The notes under the pieces: model-generated
Seen by the model: the letters and a program-made list of their open reading frames with translations, nothing else
Told to the model about the DNA's origin: nothing
Databases searched by the model: none
Assembly: GCA_919902505.1 (NCBI GenBank)
Contig: CAKKRE010000051.1
Span: forward strand, 28,118 to 92,117
DNA: 64,000 nucleotides
DNA from: Nitrospiraceae bacterium
GTDB lineage: Bacteria; Nitrospirota; Nitrospiria; Nitrospirales; Nitrospiraceae
Reading direction: 5' to 3'
Shown here: piece after piece, positions 63,806 through 64,000 of the stretch
Layout of the letters: every line of letters starts with the position of its first letter
Numbering within the stretch: position 1 is the first letter of the stretch
Translations under genes and position numbers: made by a program

Positions 63806-63950
63806 CTAAAAGCCGACCCGAAATGTGACTGCGCCTGCGTGATTGGTGGTGCGGTACGTTCCATTCACCGTGGGATTCGGGCTGCCAGTGACGGTGCGAG
63901 GATCGAATAAGAACGCTTGGTAAGCCAGGTCCATGCCCATTGAATGTTTA
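63806..63950 (-). pseudogene. C-terminal fragment of an outer membrane beta-barrel protein (OmpP1/FadL-like)
   Basis: The minus frame reads MGMDLAYQAFLFDPRTVTGS, then NPTVNGTYRTTNHAGAVTFR, ending VGF and TAG: alternating residues with a terminal Phe, as in the last barrel strands of OmpP1/FadL transporters. A stop lies just upstream of the fragment in this frame, and the homology ends at 63950 where IS-like sequence begins. Confidence 0.6.
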
Positions 63951-64000
63951 GGGCACCTCTAAAAACTCGAATATGTTTCGGTGAACGCGCAAAAACCAGC
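63951..64000. mobile_element. possible insertion-sequence terminus running off the window
   Basis: GGGCACCTCTAAAAA at 63951 looks like the terminal repeat of a transposable element, and it begins exactly where the outer-membrane-protein fragment stops. Only 50 bases are visible, so neither the family nor a target duplication can be confirmed. Confidence 0.35.

Overview
The window is high-GC bacterial DNA, probably from a Nitrospirota (Nitrospira-like) genome. The reasons are the gene repertoire (a very large cyclic beta-1,2-glucan synthase, AMIN-domain amidase, TonB receptor with a small TonB-like partner, NodT/RND efflux, a DUF3015-like lipoprotein), the base composition, and a dispersed inverted-repeat family. 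The lineage is an inference. No rRNA, tRNA or CRISPR array was recognised.

Left part (1-17.7 kb) is housekeeping and envelope: truA (runs off the edge), an N-acetylmuramoyl-L-alanine amidase, a YacP-like NYN nuclease, TatD, an 8.7-kb cyclic glucan synthase gene, DAHP synthase, then a metal-uptake-like set (small His-rich protein, TonB-dependent receptor, TonB C-terminal-like protein). An AbiE toxin-antitoxin pair (17.8-19.4 kb) sits between the TonB-like gene and a second copy of that gene's 3' end. An RND efflux operon follows (19.7-25.8 kb), with its inner-membrane pump encoded as two overlapping half-genes, and then an orphan modA.

27.2-30.6 kb is a decayed accessory region: an IS630 element, an orphan antitoxin, a second truncated copy of the 3' end of the neighbouring operon's last gene, fragments that look like DUF499 and DUF1156 defence genes, and an MNT/HEPN pair whose HEPN gene is frameshifted.

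30.6-52.4 kb is the most unusual part. Eight genes lie on the minus strand with overlaps or gaps of at most about 27 bp. They encode a phospholipase-D/HKD protein, two DUF6603 giants with nearly identical C-terminal halves, a subtilisin-like protease with a cysteine cluster beside its active serine, an 870-residue protein, a coiled-coil protein, a 1772-residue protein and a 571-residue protein. None shows a classical signal peptide. It reads as one transcription unit for a large multi-protein system of unknown function, and is the best candidate for an undescribed system.

52.5-64 kb is a second accessory zone: a frameshifted lipoprotein gene, the 3' portion of a large gene split by two IS3-type elements whose precise removal would restore the frame, an integron-type attC site followed by a decayed VOC (glyoxalase-like) cassette, a secreted protein, and three toxin-antitoxin-type pairs (DUF433/DUF5615, Phd/RelE, and a RelE-like pseudogene with an intact HTH antitoxin). 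It ends with a PAP2 phosphatase, a COG0523 metallochaperone GTPase, and an outer-membrane-protein fragment cut by what may be another IS end.
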